A DNA stretch of 7,988 bases from CAYWRO01 sp964460345 (GTDB lineage Bacteria > Planctomycetota > Phycisphaerae > Phycisphaerales > UBA1924), in assembly GCA_964460345.1 (NCBI GenBank), contig CAYWRO010000117.1, forward strand, positions 1 to 7,988. Direction: 5' to 3'. Both the position numbers and the translations under genes were made by a program. Shown here in pieces: positions 5,327 to 7,988 of this stretch (position 1 is its first letter; each line of letters begins with the position of its first letter). Below the pieces are notes generated by a model that ran no database searches, was not told the origin of the DNA, and saw nothing but the letters and a program-made list of their open reading frames with translations.

Positions 5327-6745
5327 ATGCGCGTTGGCAAACTCCCCGCCGCGTTCGGCGTTGTTGCGGGAGCCGGCTTGGCTCTTGCAAGTCCGGCCTT
5401 GGCTGCGAATCCGGTGGTCGTGACGCCCGATGATCCGGGGCCTGAGGCCCGGTTCGGCTATTCAGTCGCGACGGATGGCGCTCGTCTGCTCGTCGGGTCG
5501 TTGAACAACTCCGACATCGGCTTTCACACGGGCTGTGCGTACGTGTTCAGGCGTGATGGGGCCCAGTGGGTGCAGGAGGCGCAGTTGTTTGATCCCGCGG
5601 CGGTTTTTGCCGGACGGGCCGGAACATCTGTCGCCCTCAACGATGAGGTCGCGGTCGTCGGTGCGCGCGAGGAGGCGATGCTTCCCAATGTCGGCGGCGC
5701 ATTGGTCTATCGCCGGACCGGGCAGGCGTGGGCGCACGAAGTCACGCTTCATCCGCCGGACATCACGCCCTCGACCAGCGTCTACGGCTACTTCGGCTTT
5801 GGACACGCGGTCGCGACCGACAGCAACCGAATCGTGGTAACCATGCCGCAGGATGACATCGCCTGTCCGTCGGATCCGCTTTGCAACTCTGGATCGGCCT
5901 ATGTCTTCGCGTACGACGGTTCGCAATGGCTTTTCGAGCAGAAGCTGATCCCATCCGACCCGCAACGAGTCGCCCACTTCGGCCGCTCCGTCGCCATGCA
6001 GGGAGACCGCATCGTCGTCGGGGCATTCCAGGCCGATGAGGTCGCCGGCGCGGTGTATGTCTTCGAGCGTCAGGGCGGTGTGTGGATGGAGGAAGCGAAA
6101 CTCCTCAACCCGAACCCCCAGGAGGGCATCACCGGTCAGTTCGGTGAATCCGTCTCGCTCGACGGCGACGTCATCGCCGTCGGTGCGCCCGGCGACAACC
6201 ACGCTGGAAGCTACTCCGGCGCCGCCCACATCTTCCGCCGCGGCAGCACGGGATGGACGCTTGAACAGACCCTGACTGCGGAGGATCCTGCGCCGACCCA
6301 CTTTTTCGGCCAGCCGGTCGCCGTGCATGGCAACAGGTTGCTCACCGGCGCCCATTGGGACAACCGCGACGGAACGCTCTTCCGCGCCGGCGCGGCATAC
6401 CTCTTCGAATATGAGGGAGGCCTCTGGTCGCAGCAGGATAAGTTGGTCGATCCGAACGGCGCTAACGAAGACTTCTTCGGTTGGTCCATCGCCCTCCATG
6501 GCGGAACCGCGGTCGTCGGCGCGCAACTGGTCAACGGCGTAGGTCCCGACAGTGGGGCGGTATTCGTCTTCTCCTGTCGTGCAGATCTGAATCAGGATGG
6601 CGCGACCGATGTCTTCGACCTGCTGGCGTATCTAGACCTCTGGTTCGGGAACAATCCTGCGGCGGAACTGACCGGTGACGACCCGACTGTCGTAGACGTC
6701 TTCGACCTCCTGGCCTACCTCGACTTCTGGTTCGCCGGCTGCTGA
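5327..6745 (+). CDS. Secreted seven-bladed FG-GAP beta-propeller with GC-type dockerin
   Basis: A 472-residue exported protein. A signal peptide ends at about residue 27 (ASPALA). Then come seven repeats, each of the form FG-x-S/V-V-A...GDRIVVGA...GAVYVFER...W...KLL-P, beginning near residues 41, 94, 154, 216, 270, 325 and 382. These are FG-GAP/integrin-alpha-like blades; seven would make one complete propeller, a scaffold for binding proteins or surfaces. The C-terminus (about 417-472) is a planctomycete GC-type dockerin: a calcium-loop-like D420-L-N-Q-D-G-A-T-D-V-F-D, then two copies of DVFDLLAYLD[LF]WF, and a terminal GC. The second copy has lost most loop ligands. The start is ATG 5327 because AAAGGAG (5313-5319) sits 7 bp upstream. 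Probably co-transcribed with the PEP-CTERM-like gene. What the propeller binds cannot be told. Confidence 0.9.
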   Translation: MRVGKLPAAFGVVAGAGLALASPALAANPVVVTPDDPGPEARFGYSVATDGARLLVGSLNNSDIGFHTGCAYVFRRDGAQWVQEAQLFDPAAVFAGRAGTSVALNDEVAVVGAREEAMLPNVGGALVYRRTGQAWAHEVTLHPPDITPSTSVYGYFGFGHAVATDSNRIVVTMPQDDIACPSDPLCNSGSAYVFAYDGSQWLFEQKLIPSDPQRVAHFGRSVAMQGDRIVVGAFQADEVAGAVYVFERQGGVWMEEAKLLNPNPQEGITGQFGESVSLDGDVIAVGAPGDNHAGSYSGAAHIFRRGSTGWTLEQTLTAEDPAPTHFFGQPVAVHGNRLLTGAHWDNRDGTLFRAGAAYLFEYEGGLWSQQDKLVDPNGANEDFFGWSIALHGGTAVVGAQLVNGVGPDSGAVFVFSCRADLNQDGATDVFDLLAYLDLWFGNNPAAELTGDDPTVVDVFDLLAYLDFWFAGC

Positions 6746-6785
6746 GGCAACTGGCGACTCATCGGAACAGCGGTGAGGCGACGGT

Positions 6786-6791
6786 TATACT
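6786..6791 (+). promoter_or_regulatory. Possible -10 element of the HTH-protein gene
   Basis: TATACT (6786-6791) is a close match to a sigma-70 -10 box and lies 51 bp before the proposed TTG start at 6843, in the 97-bp gap after the dockerin protein. No convincing -35 box is found about 17 bp upstream (CGGAAC at 6763-6768). A weak call based on one hexamer in an otherwise GC-rich gap. Confidence 0.3.
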
Positions 6792-6842
6792 CCGGGCTTG
6801 TTCGCGCCCAGGGTCGGCGCGGCGAGGACACGGAGTGGCACA

Positions 6843-7988
6843 TTGGTCCGGTCGGAGCCCCCAAGCGGTGAGGAACTTGCGCAGCACGTGCGGCGTGTCG
6901 GCGACCTGTTGCGCGCTCGTCTGACGCCGTTGATCCTGGCCGCGGTCGATGGCGGCCCCGGAACGCCTCTGCCCGGCCCACGTGCGCTGTCCTTGGCGCT
7001 CGGCCTGGACATGGCCACGGCCAGCCGCGTGCTGCGAGCCCTCCGCAGCGCGGATGCCGCGGCCCTGGTTCATGGGCTTCCCTCGCCGCGAGGGCTGTCC
7101 CTCGTCGTCGATGCGGCCGGTCGTCACGGCGTGGACGATCGACTCTGCAGCGCCGCGGCGGAAGCGGTAGGTGAGCTGGCCAGGCTGATTGGCCTCTTTC
7201 CGGGCGGCCGCAAGGCGCTGCTGTCGGCGATCGCCGGCTGGGTGCCCTCCATCCGGCAACGCGGCGAGCAGGACATCAAGCAGGCGTCCTACCAGGCGTA
7301 CGCGCATCTGCTTGGGATCGAGATCGAGGCGAACATCCGGAGCGATGTGATCTTCCCATCCGCCACGACGGGCCATGCCGATGTGGCGAACATCGTGCAC
7401 TACGTCAACCTCTCAAGGCTTCGAAACAGTCACCCCATCTCGGTCTACAGCACCTCGCTCGTGACAAGTGCCTCCGCCTATGAGACCCTGGAGGGCGACC
7501 GGATCACGCGGCCGGAGGATGTCCTGCTCAAGGACTTCTGCACCGAGCCCGTGTCGGCGCTCGACGTTGTCAACGAGGACGACCAGCGTTTGTGGGTCGT
7601 GATTGACGGCAGCACCCCTGCTGTCAACGCCCGCATGAGCGTCGCCGGCGCACTCGTCGGCCGCGCAGCCATGCCGATGGACTCGGAGTCGGGCACGATC
7701 TCCACGATGGTGAATCGGTTCCCCTCCAGGTTGCTCGTCTGGGACACCTTCATTCACGAGGAGATCTTCTCGGGGATCGACCCGATGCTGACGCCGCGGT
7801 ACTTCGGCATGACCGTTCCCTGGAAACATCCCACGCACCCGCACTTCGGGGTGGACCAGGTGGACATGGCCGTCAGCCTGCAGCGGCTTGGCTTCGGGCT
7901 GCAGCGGATCGGCCTGTCCGAACGCGAGGGGAACATCGATCTGAGCGACAACGTCGAGTTGCTGCGCGCCGTTTTCGACCGGCTCGGG
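6843..7988 (+). CDS. HTH-domain protein of unknown function (partial, runs off the right edge)
   Basis: An open frame continues from a stop at 6774-6776 to the window edge. I start it at TTG 6843, because GGAG (6832-6835) lies 7 bp upstream; no ATG or GTG in this frame precedes the conserved part. At least 382 residues. Residues 14-34 are a helical lead-in (VRRVGDLLRARLTPLILAAVD), and 43-70 look like a helix-turn-helix (LPGPRALSLALGLDMATASRVLRALRSA), in which an Ala/Leu-rich first helix is followed by a GLDMATASRVLRAL recognition helix. After a linker, 110-160 is helical (FPGGRKALLSAIAGWVP, then RQRGEQDIKQASYQAYAHLLG), and residues 165-380 form a mixed alpha/beta region I do not recognise. 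The layout suggests a one-component regulator with a ligand-binding or effector C-terminal part. It resembles uncharacterised planctomycete proteins from memory only. Its C-terminus is missing. Confidence 0.7.
   Translation, partial: MVRSEPPSGEELAQHVRRVGDLLRARLTPLILAAVDGGPGTPLPGPRALSLALGLDMATASRVLRALRSADAAALVHGLPSPRGLSLVVDAAGRHGVDDRLCSAAAEAVGELARLIGLFPGGRKALLSAIAGWVPSIRQRGEQDIKQASYQAYAHLLGIEIEANIRSDVIFPSATTGHADVANIVHYVNLSRLRNSHPISVYSTSLVTSASAYETLEGDRITRPEDVLLKDFCTEPVSALDVVNEDDQRLWVVIDGSTPAVNARMSVAGALVGRAAMPMDSESGTISTMVNRFPSRLLVWDTFIHEEIFSGIDPMLTPRYFGMTVPWKHPTHPHFGVDQVDMAVSLQRLGFGLQRIGLSEREGNIDLSDNVELLRAVFDRLG

Noticed and set aside
5462..6526. A 354-codon open frame on the minus strand.
   Set aside because: It is the antisense shadow of the FG-GAP propeller gene; its weak periodicity mirrors the blades, and it has no ribosome-binding site or recognisable domain.
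6759..7400. A 213-codon minus-strand frame near the right edge.
   Set aside because: It is antisense to the HTH-protein gene, which has the better start signal and domain evidence.

Overview
The window is GC-rich and most likely comes from a planctomycete, probably of the Phycisphaerae type. Three signs point there. A secreted protein ends in a VPAPG / hydrophobic / RRRR tail of the PEP-CTERM kind. A second secreted protein, directly downstream, ends in a planctomycete GC-type dockerin with paired DVFDLLAYLD motifs and a terminal Gly-Cys. A zinc-ribbon membrane protein and a helix-turn-helix protein resemble uncharacterised planctomycete families. The exact lineage is an inference.

Layout. 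Positions 1-470 hold the 3' end of a coenzyme B12-dependent ribonucleotide reductase gene (nrdJ). Positions 471-762 hold no protein gene. They contain a structured element with cobalamin-riboswitch-like signatures (526-685) and then a strong intrinsic terminator (711-755), both on the + strand. The next gene (763-1500, zinc-ribbon membrane protein) is on the minus strand, so any read-through would be antisense to it. From 1607 all genes are on the + strand: a GNAT acetyltransferase, a PerR-like Fur-family regulator without the structural zinc cysteines, a PilZ-domain protein, the ribosome-assembly GTPase Obg, the two secreted proteins, and an unfinished HTH-domain protein that runs off the right edge with a probable TTG start.

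The most unusual feature is 2627-2899: 13 tandem units of exactly 21 bp, without one indel, starting three bases after the stop codon of the Fur-family gene. Each unit carries an inverted-repeat core, TCGAA-CGCR-TTCGA. The central base alternates G/A from unit to unit over units 2-12, which gives a 42-bp higher-order repeat. Because 21 is both two helical turns and seven codons, the array could be a helically phased protein-binding array or a heptad-encoding sequence. I do not recognise it as a known element. A hairpin-rich leader (2929-3084) follows and runs up to the ribosome-binding site of the PilZ gene.

Functionally the genes are a mix: housekeeping (nrdJ, obg), sensing (PerR-like regulator, PilZ), and cell-surface or secreted proteins. 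Apart from the secreted pair, separated by 34 bp, I see no strong evidence for a shared pathway.
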